DNA from: Taudactylus pleione
Taxonomy: Eukaryota; Chordata; Amphibia; Anura; Myobatrachidae
Assembly (NCBI GenBank): GCA_031769625.1
Contig: JAUIMM010000001.1
Span: 1,178,001 to 1,242,000 of the forward strand
Direction of reading: 5' to 3'
DNA length: 64,000 bases
Part shown: positions 45,590 through 58,890 of the stretch, piece by piece
How positions within the stretch are numbered: the stretch's first letter is position 1
Layout: each line of letters opens with the position of its first letter
The notes under the pieces: model-generated
Told to the model about the DNA's origin: nothing
The model's database searches: none
The model's input: the letters and a program-made list of their open reading frames with translations, nothing else
Position numbers and translations under genes: made by a program

Positions 45590-47590
45590 GCCAGATGGGG
45601 GAGGCTGGAGATTCCCTTTTTACCCCTCCCCCACCCCTAGGGGTGTGCTTTCCCTATGCAGCCATTAAGCCCCAAGCAGATCCTCCCTTCTCTCCTCCCC
45701 CTCCTAGACCCTGAGCAGCCATTTTATAACATTGCCTGCCCCAGCATTGGAGAGAGAACCCGGGCTCCTGTCTCCTCTGATAGGCTGCTCCCACTTATCT
45801 CATTGCTCCTTCCTGCTGGTTAGGCTGGATTGTTGAGCTTATTTAGCCCACATTTTTCTGCATTGAGAGGTCGGTGTGCCTGTGAGTAAGTGTACGTTAC
45901 TTGTGTGTCTGTACCTGCTGTTACTGGTCACTGAGAAACACCCCTTGCAGGGGCAGCTTGTGTATGTGTGTATATATATATACATGGGTCTCGAGAGGCC
46001 ATCTTCTCCAGCAGCCTACACTATGCTCCTGCAGATAAGAATGGTCATAGTCTACTTTACTCTACAAGGCCTAACTTACCTAAATGTTCCAATGGCTAAG
46101 TGACATCAGGAGGTATACTATCAGGCATACCAGCTATGTGTGTTATACATACACTGCATAGCTGACTTTCACACAATATTTTTGTGGACAGTTACCCTAC
46201 CAGATATCTCTGGATAAGGTACTTATTTCCAGGTATCCCTGAGGGAGGTCCATACACTTATCCAGGGTATGTCTCGGGTACTCCATTTTATGCAGATTGG
46301 ACTCCTCCCCCTCTAAAGACACTAGTATTGGTGACTGGTCCCCTTTGCAGCACAAGAGCGTTCCCTCCCTTAAGGGGACAGCTTTGGGATGTCCCACAGT
46401 CTCCAATGTCCCCCATGGCATGAAAGAGAAAATAGGATTTTTGTTCTTACCTATAAAATCCTTTTCTCTGAGTCCATGTGGGACATGGGGTCGCACGACC
46501 TTACTCCACTGGCTGGTTAGGGGTTGGTTCTGGCACCTATTCGGTCAAACGGTTCTACCCCTGCTTGTAACTGGTTCTGTGTGCCTGGTTCTTTCCTCCT
46601 CTCCTCCTACTCTCCCTGTCCTTGGCCTTTTGTTAGTATTAACTGGATGCATGAGGCAGGGGGTGGGGTATAGGGGAGGAGGAGCCTGTGCTGCTGCTTT
46701 AAACTTAACTCTTTGGTGCCCAGGCTCCTCCAGCTCCACCTATACCCAGGGGCTCTAGTGTCCCCCATATGGATTCAGAGAAAAGGATTTTACAGGTAAG
46801 AACAAAAATCCAGTTTTAGTACCCACTATGATTTTATGTTGTGATCTAGTACTGGAGATCTTATGGATTCCATTTGCAAGATTGATGGGTGGCTGCTATA
46901 TAGAACCAGTAAGAGATCGGGGCGAGGTGAGCAGTGGGCAGTATGAGGTGACCCGTGTCCCTGTACTAATAGACTAATAATAGCTAATCGCTAGAATTGT
47001 TAGGAGCATAGCTAGTGCCACTAAAAGATACTGATTTTACACTTATTCTAGTGGCCTTAAAGATTCTGCTCTCAGGGTCATATCACATGGAACGTTTATC
47101 ACCATCCTTCTTCCTGGTTATTGTAGAACCCTCCCACACTACAGAGCCCAATGGACGGACAGTGTTGTCATTCCAGATGTTATCTGTCATCCTAAGTAGG
47201 ACACAAAATGTAACTCCAACATCATTTCTCTGTAACATCACCTCTGCGAGTGACCTGTTTTACTACAGCTCCGTTCTCCTGCTTATGGGTATTTGTGTTA
47301 CACAACATTTGCTGTTGGCTCCATGATATCAGTAAGATCTGTAGATACTTGCGAGCGGGTCTGAATCAGGCCCATTGTGTGGATATTAGGTGTGTAATGG
47401 ATGCAATGTACAGCTCAGTGCAAGTTCACTTTATGTAAAAGGGCTTCTCTGTGTACATTTATTTTCCCAACCCAACCCACTTTCCAAAATAGCTATAATC
47501 GCCTAATAACCATAGTAATCACCTATTAACCATAGTAAGCACCTAATAACCAAAGCCCACAGCTGACCATTACCGGCTCTGCAGTGCTAT
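45590..47590. other. Unassigned region with an inverted-repeat pair
   Basis: No gene is supported. Arms at 46430-46487 and 46757-46818 pair 'ggatttttgttcttacct' with 'aggtaagaacaaaaatcc' and extend through 'aatccttttctctga'. The spacer is G/T-rich. A 'gggtctgaatcaggccc' MITE end lies at 47358-47374. Confidence 0.5.
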
Positions 47591-48023
47591 ATGTCTGTCT
47601 CCACTGTGTATACATGTCAGAGACACTTTAAGGCTTGTTTACAATATGTGAGGTTCCTTTGCATTATCTATATGGCACAGTCATGGCGCTCTGACCGCTT
47701 ACACCATGACATAACACTGTTAGGTGGGCGCTGTCCCCAGACCTCAGCCTTGTCGGATCATGTCTACGCATCACAGGCTGGGTTTCAGCAAATCCGTTCT
47801 GCCGGCTGCCGGCTGTGGTATGACATGGTCCTTGTGGTTATACTGGTGCATCATGCGGTACATGGGCAGTTACATGCTGGGTGCAGAAACCATTCTATAA
47901 AGATAAAACAGTGGAATTCTCAGAAGCCTGGCTACACATATACAGTAATAAGTGTCTCTATTGGGTGGAAGTGTTTAATGATGAACAGTGAGAAATCTGA
48001 CTACTGTTATGTGTTGTCTGCAG

Positions 48024-48200
48024 ACTCTGTGTATGTGGAGCCTCAGCTGAAACCCGATGAACACGGAAATGATACAACGGTGACAGAATCTGTGCCCGAG
48101 GAGGAGGATGGTGGTGATGATCCTTATTATAGTGGCGCTAATGGTGATGACAACAACAACACTCATGATGATGACAGCAACAACACTCATGATGATGACG
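48024..48200 (+). CDS. Candidate alternative terminal exon with acidic, Asp/Asn/His tail (partial)
   Basis: After the acceptor-like 'gtgttgtctgcag' an open frame entered in phase 1 reads D-S-V-Y-V-E-P-Q-L-K-P-D-E, then a very acidic stretch 'VPEEEDGGDDPYYSG', then D/N/H repeats. Exon 9 of the PHF7-like gene ends in phase 1 and in an acidic linker, so a direct splice is possible across 9.1 kb. The acidic frame is lost at about 48205, where the 24-bp array shifts into a Met/Thr-rich frame. It could instead be a relic of a paralogue. No cDNA support is available. Confidence 0.4.
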
Positions 48201-48595
48201 ACAACAAAATCATGATGACGACAACAACAATACTCATGATGATGAAGACAACAATACTCATGATGATGATGACAACAATGCTCATGATGATGATGACAAC
48301 AAAGCTCATGATGATAATTAGAACAATTCCCATGATGATGATAACAACAATGCTCATGAGGATAATGACAACAATGCTCATGATGATGATATTGACGACA
48401 ATGCTCATGATGATGATAACAATATTGCTCATGATGATAATGACAACAATGCTCATGACAATGATGACAACAATGCTCATGATAATGATGACAACAATGT
48501 TCATGATGATAATGACAACAATGTTCATGATAATGATGACAACAATGATCATGATGATAACAACAATGCTCATGAGGATAATGACAACAATGCTC

Positions 48596-48626
<31 letters not shown>

Positions 48627-49700
48627 CAATGCTCATGATGATGATAACAATATTGCTCATGATGATAATGACAACAATGCTCATGATAATGATGACAACA
48701 ATGCTCATGATAATGATGACAACAATGCTCATGATGATAATGACAACAATGCTCATGATGATAATGACAACAATGCTCATGATGATAATGACAATGCTCA
48801 TGATGATGATGACAACAATGCTCATGATGATGATGACAACAATGCTCATGATGATAATGACAGCAATGCTCATGATGATGATGACAACAATGCTCATGAT
48901 GATGATGACAACAATGCTCATGAGGATAATTACAACAATGCTCATGAGGATAATGACAACAATGCTCATGATAATGATGACAACAATGCTCATGATGATG
49001 ATGACAACAAAGCTCATGATGATAATTAGAACAATTCTCATGATGATGATGACAACAATGCTCATGAGGATGATGACAACAATGCTCATGATGATGATGA
49101 AGATGATGACGACAATGCTCATGAAAATGACAACAATATTGCTCATGATGATAATGACAACAATGCTCATGATAATGACAACAATATTGCTCACGATGAT
49201 AATGACAACAATGCTCATGATAATGATGACAACAATGCTCATGATAATGATGACAACAATGCTCATGATAATGATGACAACAATAGACATGATGATAATG
49301 ACAACAATGCTTATAATGATGATGACAACAATGATCATGATGATGATGACAACAATGCTCATGAGGATAATGACAACAATGCTCATGATGATGATGAAGA
49401 TGATGACGACAATGCTCATGATGACAAAAATGCTCATGATGATGATGACAACAATGCTCATGATGATGATGACAACAATGCTCATGAGGATAATGACAAC
49501 AATGCTCATGATGATGATGAAGATGATGACGACAATGCTCATGATGATGACAACAATGCTCATGATGATAATGACAACATCGGTCATAATGATGATGACA
49601 ACAATGCTCATGATAACAACAATGCTCATGATGACAATGACAACAATGCTCATAATGATGATGACAACAATGCTTATAATGATGATGACAACAATGCTCA
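48140..49700 (+). repeat. 24-bp-based minisatellite, array 1
   Basis: Units are variants of 'gacaacaatgctcatgatga' plus 'tgat', with lengths of 21, 24 or 27 bases. The forward acidic frame reads D-N-N-A-H-D-D-D. Because most units are multiples of three, long frames stay open on both strands. Unit variants (with 'aatgac', 'gaggat', 'aagctc') are interspersed, which suggests repeated unequal exchange. Confidence 0.95.
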
Positions 49701-50040
49701 TCACACACCTGATACACAATGATCACTATACACAGGTCACACTGATATCATAAACCTGTTACACACTGATCACTATACACAGGTCACACTGACATCACAC
49801 ACATGATACACACTGATCACTATACACAGGTCACACTGACATCATACACCTGATACACACTGATCACTATACACAGGTCACACTGATATCATGCACCTGA
49901 TACACACTGATCACTATACACAGGTCACACTGACATCCTACACCTGATACACACTGATCACTATACACAGGTCACACTGATATCATACACCTGATACACA
50001 CTGATCACTATACACAGGTCACACTGACATCATACACCTG
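49700..50040 (+). repeat. 47-bp tandem repeat
   Basis: About seven units share 'ctgatacacactgatcacta' followed by 'tacacaggtcacactgacat' and 'catacac'. The array is inserted between two blocks of the 24-bp minisatellite. Confidence 0.92.
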
Positions 50041-50610
50041 ATAATGCTCATGATGATGATGATGACAACAATGCTCATGATGATGATGATGATGACAACA
50101 ATGCTCATGATGATAACAATGCTCATAATGATGATGACAACAATGCTCATTATGATGATGATAACAATTCTCATGATTATGATGACAACAATGCTCATGA
50201 TGATAATGACAACAATTCTCATGATGATGATAACAATTCTCATGATGATGATGATAACAATGCTCATGATGATGATGACAACAATGCTCATGATGATGAT
50301 AACAATTCTCATGATGATGATGATAACAATGCTCATGATGATAATGACAACAATGCTCGTGATAATGACAACTGCTCATGATGATAATGACAACAATGGT
50401 CATGATGATGATGACAACAATGATCATGATGATGATGACAATAATGCTCATGATGATGATGATAACAATGCTCATGATGATGATGACAACAATGCTCATG
50501 ATGATGATGATAACAATGCTGATGATGATGATGATAACAATGCTCATGATGATGATGACAACAATGCTCATGATGATAACGACAACAATGCTCATGATGA
50601 AGATGATGGA
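50041..50610 (+). repeat. 24-bp-based minisatellite, array 2
   Basis: The D-N-N-A-H-D-D-D-type units resume here, with more 'gatgatgat' expansion. In the acidic frame the end reads H-D-E-D-D, then G-I-F-R and a TAG stop at about 50638. An AATAAA lies at 50642-50647. Confidence 0.93.
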
Positions 50611-50724
50611 ATTTTCAGAAGCCTGGCTACACATTTATAGTAATAAAGTTTGTTTATTGGGTGGAAGTGTTTAATGATGAACAGTGAGACATCTGAATAC
50701 GGTTGCGTGTTGCTGTGGGACATG
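50611..50724 (+). repeat. Second copy of the intron/acceptor flank of array 1
   Basis: Sequence from 'ggaattttcagaagcctggc' to 'cgtgttgctgtggg' repeats 47911-48023 with changes. The acceptor 'gttgtctgcag' has become 'gttgctgtggg', and 'aataag' has become AATAAA. The array is therefore flanked by a direct repeat of its own left border. Confidence 0.85.
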
Positions 50725-51619
50725 TATTATATAAATCATTACCTTTTTGCTAATTATGATTACTGCATAAAGACTAGTTTCAGTTCTGGTGTCAGAGTCT
50801 TGGTCACACTGTGTTGTGACCCCTGACCAGAACAAATGGGTATTGGGCCTGATTCAGAGTCAGCGGCGTTTGGGGGTGGATTTGTAAATGAGTATACCAA
50901 TATAATTTTGAGCTATGTATGAACATATTTATTAGTGTGCACAAACCACGGCCAATTGAACAAAAGTGAAAATTGTAACAATGTTGGTTGAGGAGTAGAT
51001 ACATAAAAATATATTTAAAAAATACAACAACTTCGAGGGGAATATGACTATACACATAGCTGATTCTTTCCATTTAAATAAAGAACATCGCGCTAGCATA
51101 GAAATTTGTCCTTGCCCTAAGAAATGTCGCACAAGACTGGGAACAAAATACCATTAATTACTTAGGTGAATTTGATAAGGAAAAACTTAAGACACAAATA
51201 AAAGACACAGAGGTTTTTTATTCTTATTTATTTTAAACCACTTTATTTCTAATCTTTATCACCATTCTTTATAGTTTTTTAAACATCCTTGGCACAATTT
51301 ATTATAAGAGATAAATAAAGGTTACACTAACTGTCCCTAGAGCGCACCAATAGTTCTAATCCTTCATTTCTCTTTTTTCCTTCTTGATGCTGTAATACCA
51401 CCTAGAGCGTCTTTAGATGCCACCACTGGTTAGTCGCCCCATCCAAACTTGCACCAGTCCTGTGGCAGGTGAAGACTTTCCGTCTGAGGGCCTGATTCAC
51501 TATGAATCACAATTCTACTTATACACAGCTGCTAATATCAGCGGTGGTATGCAAACAACTGCATTGGCATTGCGATCGCAGCATGACATAAGGACGCCAA
51601 AGAGGAGAGGATCAGTACC
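50725..51619. other. Unassigned sequence before copy 2
   Basis: Contains 'gggcctgattcagag' and 'gggcctgattcac' MITE-like ends at about 50847 and 51489. No gene is seen. Confidence 0.4.
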
Positions 51620-51963
51620 TAGAAGGTAACTGATGAGGCGATGCTTTGAGGTGTAAAGATCCAATATTAAAGTGAGCTGCTGTATATATTGGAGGATGGT
51701 CAATCCTCACAAACAAATAGAAAGATAACAAGAAAGGAACAGCGCTCAGAATACAAACATGTACATGAAAAATGTATCACAATTTAAAACCAAAAAATGA
51801 TGATCAAATGCTCAAATAAATACACATATAAATGTAAAGATATAACTATATCAGCACAATGAGAAGAAATATAAATAAAAGGATAAAAAGGTCACCCAAC
51901 CCACATGGACAGGAATAATGGCCAGAATGTAGCATTGATTTTAGGAGCAAATATCCGGATTAA

Positions 51964-52494
51964 GGCCCTCATTCAGAGCCGTACGCTCTGAATGAGGGCC
52001 GGGCTCCATTTTCATGGAGCGTCCTCCTGGACGCTCGTATAGCTGTGGGTCACCACCCACAGGCTATACGAGCGTGCATTGTGATGGCCGCGATGGTCGA
52101 GACCATCGCGACCATCGAAATTGTGAGCCGGAGCCTGCGGTTGAGGTTTTCAACCGCAAGCTCCGGAGTGATTTTGGCTCTATCAGAGCCAAAATCACTC
52201 CCACTGACATCACTAGTGATGTCAGTGGGCCGGCTTCTGACGGGAGGCGTTCCCGTGGGAACGCCCCTGTCAGGGAGGCATGCCCCCGGCACGCCCACCA
52301 AAGGGGGCGTGCTGTCAATCAACTTTGACAGCACGCCCCCTTTGATCGGACACAACAAGCGAAGGACTTTCCTTCGCTCGTCGCGTCTGGCACATGCGCA
52401 CGACGGAGCTCCCTCCATCGTGCGCATGCTCAGTCCATAACATCGACCCACTTGCGAGTGGACAGCTGCTCGCGAGTGGGTCTGAATCAGGCCC
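51964..52494. mobile_element. Copy-2-specific MITE, 531 bp, with precise empty site in copy 1
   Basis: The ends are GGCCCTCATTCAGAGCC and the complement of GGGTCTGAATCAGGCCC, flanked by TAA at 51961-51963 and 52495-52497. Copy 1 at this site (about 340) reads 'ggattaaattcc' with a single TAA. This proves the element boundaries and the three-base target duplication, and shows insertion after the copies separated. Confidence 0.95.
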
Positions 52495-52497
52495 TAA

Positions 52498-55400
52498 ATT
52501 CCTTGTTCATGGAAAAGCTAATGGAGCTTTATAAGAAAAATGTCCAGCATGAGTCTATAGTTACCAGTTCCAGTGTTCAAATGATATAATGGGGTCCTTT
52601 AGCAATGCTGGCGAAGCTTTTGCAATGTAAATAGTCCGCTATGGCACAGGTCCGGTCCGCTGGTATTAAGGCAGTGGTCTGTGGCACCAATAGCAAGGTG
52701 TAGATACACTCCTACTCAGTGTCGGACTGGGACATGAAGGGCCCACCGGGGGAATGCAGCGATAGGGCCCCATACTTAGGGGTGTGGCCAGCCTCCAAAG
52801 AGGCATGGCTAACCATTAGAGAGTGCATGAACTGGGCCCCTTAAAAATGTACATATAGTAAATACTGCTGGTGCATGCATGATAATGTACCAGATTAATA
52901 GTAGCAATGCATTGTAGAAAATACACCATAGTACTGTGCAGTATAATGCAACATACTGTATGTATAATGCATAGTTCAAGTTCACAGTCTTGAACCTGAT
53001 ACCTAAAGGAGGGGGTGGGCCCTCAGGCAGTGGGGCCCACCGGGGGATTCCCCTGTACCCCTGTGGGCCAGTGCAACCCTGCTCCTGCTTGATAATCTAT
53101 AGTGGAGGATGAGTCAGCCAGCCCCTGACATAAGGATACCCAGTTCCCCTTACTCACATCAGTATACGAGGGCAACATAGCAAAACAATCGGTAACATCG
53201 GATCCATGCGCAGACTTGCACACGCCCTGACCTTACTCAGAAATTGCTAAGAGCCACGCTCGCTATCAGTGCTTTGTCTGCTTATGGCCACACAGTGAAT
53301 AATTTATGCACGCCCCTGCAACGGCGTTGATACGCACTGGCACGCCTGCTTTCGCCCAACCACCCACAAATGGCACTTCCTGTCAATCACTCTGCTCTGG
53401 GTCTGTGCAGCCTCGGCAATCGCAGTCCCGATCTCAATAGCTATTTCGCGCACTGCAATGCATACGCATGCGCAGAATGCAACAATCGGACGACAGCATG
53501 CGTATCAGCAACTGCGTTCATTGCTGAATTGGTCCTTAAGTACGGCCTCCAGTGTGCGCGATTTCAGCGTCTGTGTACACAAACACATCAGCGACGCACC
53601 CATAACACGCCCATCCATGTGTCTGCTTATCCACCTCCCAGTGGACGCCCAGGTACACCCAGTACTTTTCCGAGACATCTTTGATACTTTGCATCTCAAT
53701 GTCAGAAGCGCCAGTATGCAAGCACAGTGTAACGTGTGCGCCATGGAGGTACTTAGGGATTTTCGCACACACGCCATAGCAAAAAGTCACTTAACTCTGC
53801 GAACATCGGCCTAGTCTGTGGCTCTACGAGCTGCAGTAAACCAAAAAAAAACCCATACATTTTAAACTCCTTTTCTTGTTCCTGTAACAGGTTCACATGG
53901 ATCTGATTTTTTATATATTATTTATAATTCATGGTATTTACTTATTTAATTGTTGATTTTTTAGATTGTGCTAATTTTTACATTTATCTATAAATGTAAA
54001 TAAACCTATGAATGTTGGTATTCTCACAGCCAGGGCACTCTGGGCCTGATTCTGACCTGCTCGTGAGCGCTATAGAGCCAAAATCACTCCAGGGCTTGCG
54101 GCAGCGAGACCCTACCGCAGGGTCTCATCGCAAGCCCGATGGTTGCGATGGTCTTGACCATCGAGACCATCATCATGGACGCTTGCTATAGCTGTGGGTG
54201 GTAACCCACAGCTATGCGAGCGCCCAAGAGGCCGCTCCAAGTTGAGGTAGGAGGGCCCTGATTCAGAGTGAGCGCTCTGGACAGAGCATCTGGCTCTGAA
54301 TCAGGCCCTCTTTCTACTTGTTCTCTCCTTGGCTTACCCATATCACCTGTGCACCTTTTGTCTGCAAGTCCTGTCAGTGACTCTGATACTGTATGCTCGC
54401 CCTTAGGTTGGGAAAAGCATCATCAAGTACCAAACTGCCTTCCTGTTCCCACAACCTACCACCGGGCAGTGGGTTGACCATTCCTTGCACCGTGTCTGGG
54501 GCCAGTTTAAAAGGGGGCCCGTGTGCAGTTTCTCCTCTCTCGCAGTAGACTCTGGCTCAACGGAATCTATTGCACATGTGCAGGTCTCCGGAAACATGCC
54601 GCCCACGCCATGTTCTCGATGACTTCTATACTACACAGGAGCAAATCACCAGGAAAATGGCCTTTGCACCATCTTCGAAATGAATTATGAAGCGCTAACA
54701 TGGGACACCGGGGAGGGTAAGCATAATATTTGGGCAGAGGGTGTGCGGGCATTGGCCACCCTGCACCTATTATAGATACACCATTGCCCGTGTCCTGCCT
54801 AGTCTGTTTTATTGTTATGGCATGTGTTGTTCCAAGATATGTCAATTTACATTGTATCGTACTTAGGATATGTTAAGTACCAATCTTACTATGTATGTTC
54901 CCTATAAGGTCCCACGGACACTTTGGGCCTTATTAGAGTTGCACACAATTCTGTCTGCAGGTGGATCTTGAGATTTTTAGCCAGCTGTACAGGCCTCGGA
55001 GCCTGCATACGCAATTTACAGAAATCACAGGCCACTTAGTTGTACGGGATGCAGTCAGGAAGCCGACGGTCGAAATGCTGACCGCCGGCTTCCTGACTGT
55101 CAAATCGCTGCAGGGTACAAATGACAGGCATCCAGATCCCGACGCCTGTTATTAGACCTATGCCGGGAGCCAGACGCCTGACACACCGAACAAAGGTAAG
55201 CCGGGCGCGGAAAACTGCGCGGGGGGGTTAAGTTTCAGGGCTACCGGGGGGACTTAGGGTTAGGCACCCCTAAGGGAGGGTTAGGGGGGGAGTAGGGTTA
55301 GGGTTACTTACCGAAATCCGCGGTCGGGATCTTCACCCATGCCGGGCTTCTAGCGTCGGGATTTGAACCAGCGCGGTAATACATACTGATTCCGGTTGTA

Positions 55401-57870
55401 TGGATTTCATTTGTATCTCTCTCCCCCCCCTCCCCTCCTGCTTACCTACGCGGCGGCCGCGGACTGTCAGGGGCTGTGCAGCTTTATAGTACCAGGTAGC
55501 GCGGTCCCTGCACCGCACCAAGGAGGAAGTGTAATGTGCTGTGATTTAACTTAAACACCGTACATTACACCTCCTCCTCCATACCGTGCAGGGGCCGCGC
55601 AGCCTATTACTATGAAGCTGCACAGCCCCTGACAGTCTGTGGCCGCCGCTCCTTTTAAATGTTTGGGGGGGGGGCGAGCTGCCCGCCCCGTTCTGGCGCC
55701 CATGGAAAGCCAGAGACCTGTCTGACTTATATTTTAGAATCACGGGAATATTGACATGGAGAATTGCTAGCATTACATGTGTAACAATAAGCCAGAAACC
55801 AGAGAGCTTTTGGCAAACATGGAGGAACGATACTGGCAGCAATGATGGGAGGCATCTCGATGTATCTGCTAGTCTCGTTGGCACGTAATATCATCTGTAT
55901 ATAATTGCTACCTAATAATCATTCTTTATCCTGTAATCCAAATCAAATTCCCTCTCTAGCTCATGTGGATCATTGTCATGCGGTTTAGGAGATGTCTCTT
56001 AGCGGAAGCTTGTCTCAGAGTGGTACATCTATAAAGGGTGCAGGGTGTACCCATTGCATTTACTTACCTTACAGCCGCTGGCGCCATTTTCCCAGTGATT
56101 TTATACCAAAATATGACACACACACCATATTTCTGAGGTAATAACTGTAATAATGCTGCTATGCCATCTTACCATAGACACTGTGCTTGCGCAAAATACA
56201 CTCGTACAGTTTCAGAGTCTTATGCACATGGGCCGGAGGTGTGTGTGCTCCCTCTTTTATGTAAGTGCCCGTGCTCAGATTCCATGGCAGGAAGGGATCT
56301 CTGGAATAGGCTATTCTTAATGTGGTCACAAAATTGTCTAAGTTGTAGATAATAAAATAAATTTTTATTCTTTATTACTCTGGTGTTCTGTGGAAGCCAT
56401 AACATAAAGGTAAAAAGCATAGTATATGATACGTGCGCATTGAGTACTAAATATTTTATTTACTGAACAAAAAGACATAAAAAAACCCAGTCAAATGTGC
56501 TTGTTGAGCCGTCCTGACAGATGCGTCGATGACTTTGTTCTCATGGTTTCTATCCACTGGGACTTGAGACCAACTTGTCTTACAGCGTTCAGAGAAGGAA
56601 GATCCTGGCTGTTCCTGATTATCCTGCAACGTCAGAGAGTCACCATACAGAACGTGTTGTGTAATGAATATAATGGCAGGTTGCATACATGGAAAACACA
56701 TAATATGTACTAAGCTCTGGAAAGTGATAAAGTGGAGAGTGATAAACTACCAGCCAATCAGCTCCTAACTGTCATGTCACAGACTGTGTTTGAAAAATGA
56801 CAGATAGGATCTGATTGGTTGGTAGTTTATCACTCTCCCAATGTATCACTTTCCAGAGCTTAGTAGATCACCCCCATAGTATTATAACTAGAAATATACA
56901 GTAGCTGCCCTTTCGTGCAATCCTGTTCAGGGGTTCCAATTAGGTGCCTAACGCATTTCCCTGTATCAAACAGCTTCGTCAGAGCCTTTGACGAAGGTGT
57001 TTGATACAGGGAAATGCATTAGGCACCTCCTTCTCTGCACATAGAACCCGGAGGACTGACCACAGCACACTTTGGAGCTTTATCTCTAACATCAAGCAAT
57101 CCACTTGTCCTAAATCACTGAGCTGTAAGATCACAGGACTAATTGGAACCCCTGAACAGGATTGCACGAAGTTGCTTATATTTTCCAAGACACCAAGGGA
57201 TACCACCTGTGCTAAGGAATACAGCCATCAATTGGACATTTCTACGGCTTCCGCCTACCTGCAGGTTAAGTTAAGACTATTCCAAGCTTTCCAGCGTGAT
57301 ATTTATCAGCCTTCCGAGGCATGTGCATACCATATATATGGTTTCTCTTGAACCTTTATTATTGAACCTTCATCATTTGGGTTTTTTATAACCAATCTAT
57401 TGCCAATAATTTCCATGAAAGTCACATGTGTATGTGTTTTTTATGTATTCGTTTAGAAATTAAAATATTTTTATATTTAATTTATCTGCCACTGCACTTA
57501 TTTATTACCTTTTTTATATATTATTTATAATTCATGGTATTTACTTATTCACTTGTTGATTTTTTAGATTGCGCTAATTTTTACATTTATCTATTTGTTA
57601 TATCCAATCAGATGACCTCTGATTTCTGTTAGCAGCATCTTCATATTTACATTTCTGTGACATTTCTTCACGGGACTAATAGCGTAGTCCTTGCTTTTTC
57701 TTTTTATACTTTTTATTATTTACATTTATATCTTCTGGCCGCACACCTAAAGGTATTATTATTAATGGGTGGGGACAGACATAGCAGCTCCCCCTGCTGC
57801 ATGCAGAAGGAATTGACTTGAAAGCTCCACAGTTCTGTTGCAATGATAAATTCCACCTTTATGCCTAAAC
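52498..57870. other. Copy 2 of the MITE and foldback-rich region
   Basis: Equivalent of about 341-6180 in copy 1, without the 451-bp segment. It includes the shared MITE (54042-54308), the foldback at 55451-55651, the palindromic MITE at 56712-56865 and the nested inverted repeats at about 56914-57170. No gene. Confidence 0.8.
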
Positions 57871-58890
57871 TGGTCCATGTGAAGTTAGTCCTTAGTTCTT
57901 TAGATGAATTTGACCCTGAAGTTCAATTTACCTCACACTTATAATAGTATAATAGTATGCCCTATATAATTCAGAAGTTCATAAAATTTAGTCATTCAAT
58001 TTCTATCTTATGCTCGCTGTCACTCCTCAGACACAACTACGTGTGCTGGCATGCAAGAAAATTCATGGTCTGTCAGTGCATGCTGGCTTTATGCCTATAC
58101 TGGTCCATGTGAAGTTAGGGCCTGATTCAGACCCAGTCGCAAGTGCTGAGCGCTCGCAACCGGGTCGATGGTTGCCCAGAGTGCATGCGCACGACGGAGC
58201 CGGCTCCGTCGTGCGCATGTGCGAGACCCGTATAGCGATGGGCAAATCGTCGCTCCGGGTCTCGTACCAAAGGGGGCATGCTGTCGATGTTGAGTGACAG
58301 CACGCCCCCTTTGCTGGGCGGGATGGGGGGAGGCTGCCCAAACGGAGGCGTTCACATGTGAATGCCTACCGTTTGGGGCCAGCCCCACTGACATCACAAG
58401 TGATGTCAGTGGAGAGATTCCAGCTCTGTTAGAGCCAAAATCTCTCTGGGGCTTGCGGCAAGGAGACCCTACCACAAGGGTCTCATCGCAAGCCCGATGG
58501 TCACGATGGTCTTGACCATCTCGTCCATCTTCCTGGCCGCTCGCTATAGCTGTGGGTGGTCACCCACAGCTATGCGAGCGGCCAGGAGGCCATTCTTAAA
58601 AAAAAAAATAGACCGGCCCTGATTCAGAGCAAGCGCTCTGTCAGAGGGTCCGGCTCTGAATCAGGGCCTCAGTCCTTAGTTCTTTTGGATGAATTTGACC
58701 CTGAAGTTCAATTTACCTCACACTTATAATAGTATAATAGTATGCCCTATATAATTCAGAAGTTCATAAAATATAGTCATTCAATTTCTATCTCATGCTC
58801 GCTGTCCCACCTCAGACACAACTACGTGTGCTGGCATGCAAGAAAATTTATGGTCTGTCAGTGCATGCTGGCATTTGTAGTGCCACAAAA
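57865..58890. repeat. Local direct duplication with a MITE in the second copy
   Basis: A ~230-bp segment ('gaagttagtccttagttctt' through 'gtcagtgcatgctggc') occurs at 57865-58087 and again from 58088 onward, the second copy interrupted by a MITE at 58118-58668. Copy 1 of the large duplication has the segment once (about 6150-6382). Confidence 0.85.
58118..58668. mobile_element. Copy-2-specific MITE, 551 bp
   Basis: It begins GGGCCTGATTCAGACCC and ends GGCTCTGAATCAGGGCC. The left flank is TTA (58115-58117) and the right is TCA (58669-58671), read as TTA with one change. The empty site 'gaagttagtcc' is visible at about 57880 and 6180. Confidence 0.85.

Noticed and set aside
47591..49753. 720-residue plus-strand open frame and 510-583-residue minus-strand frames
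   Set aside because: They exist because the minisatellite period is a multiple of three. The sequence becomes Met/Thr-rich or His/Cys-rich by frame only. Only the short acidic start after 48024 is exon-like.
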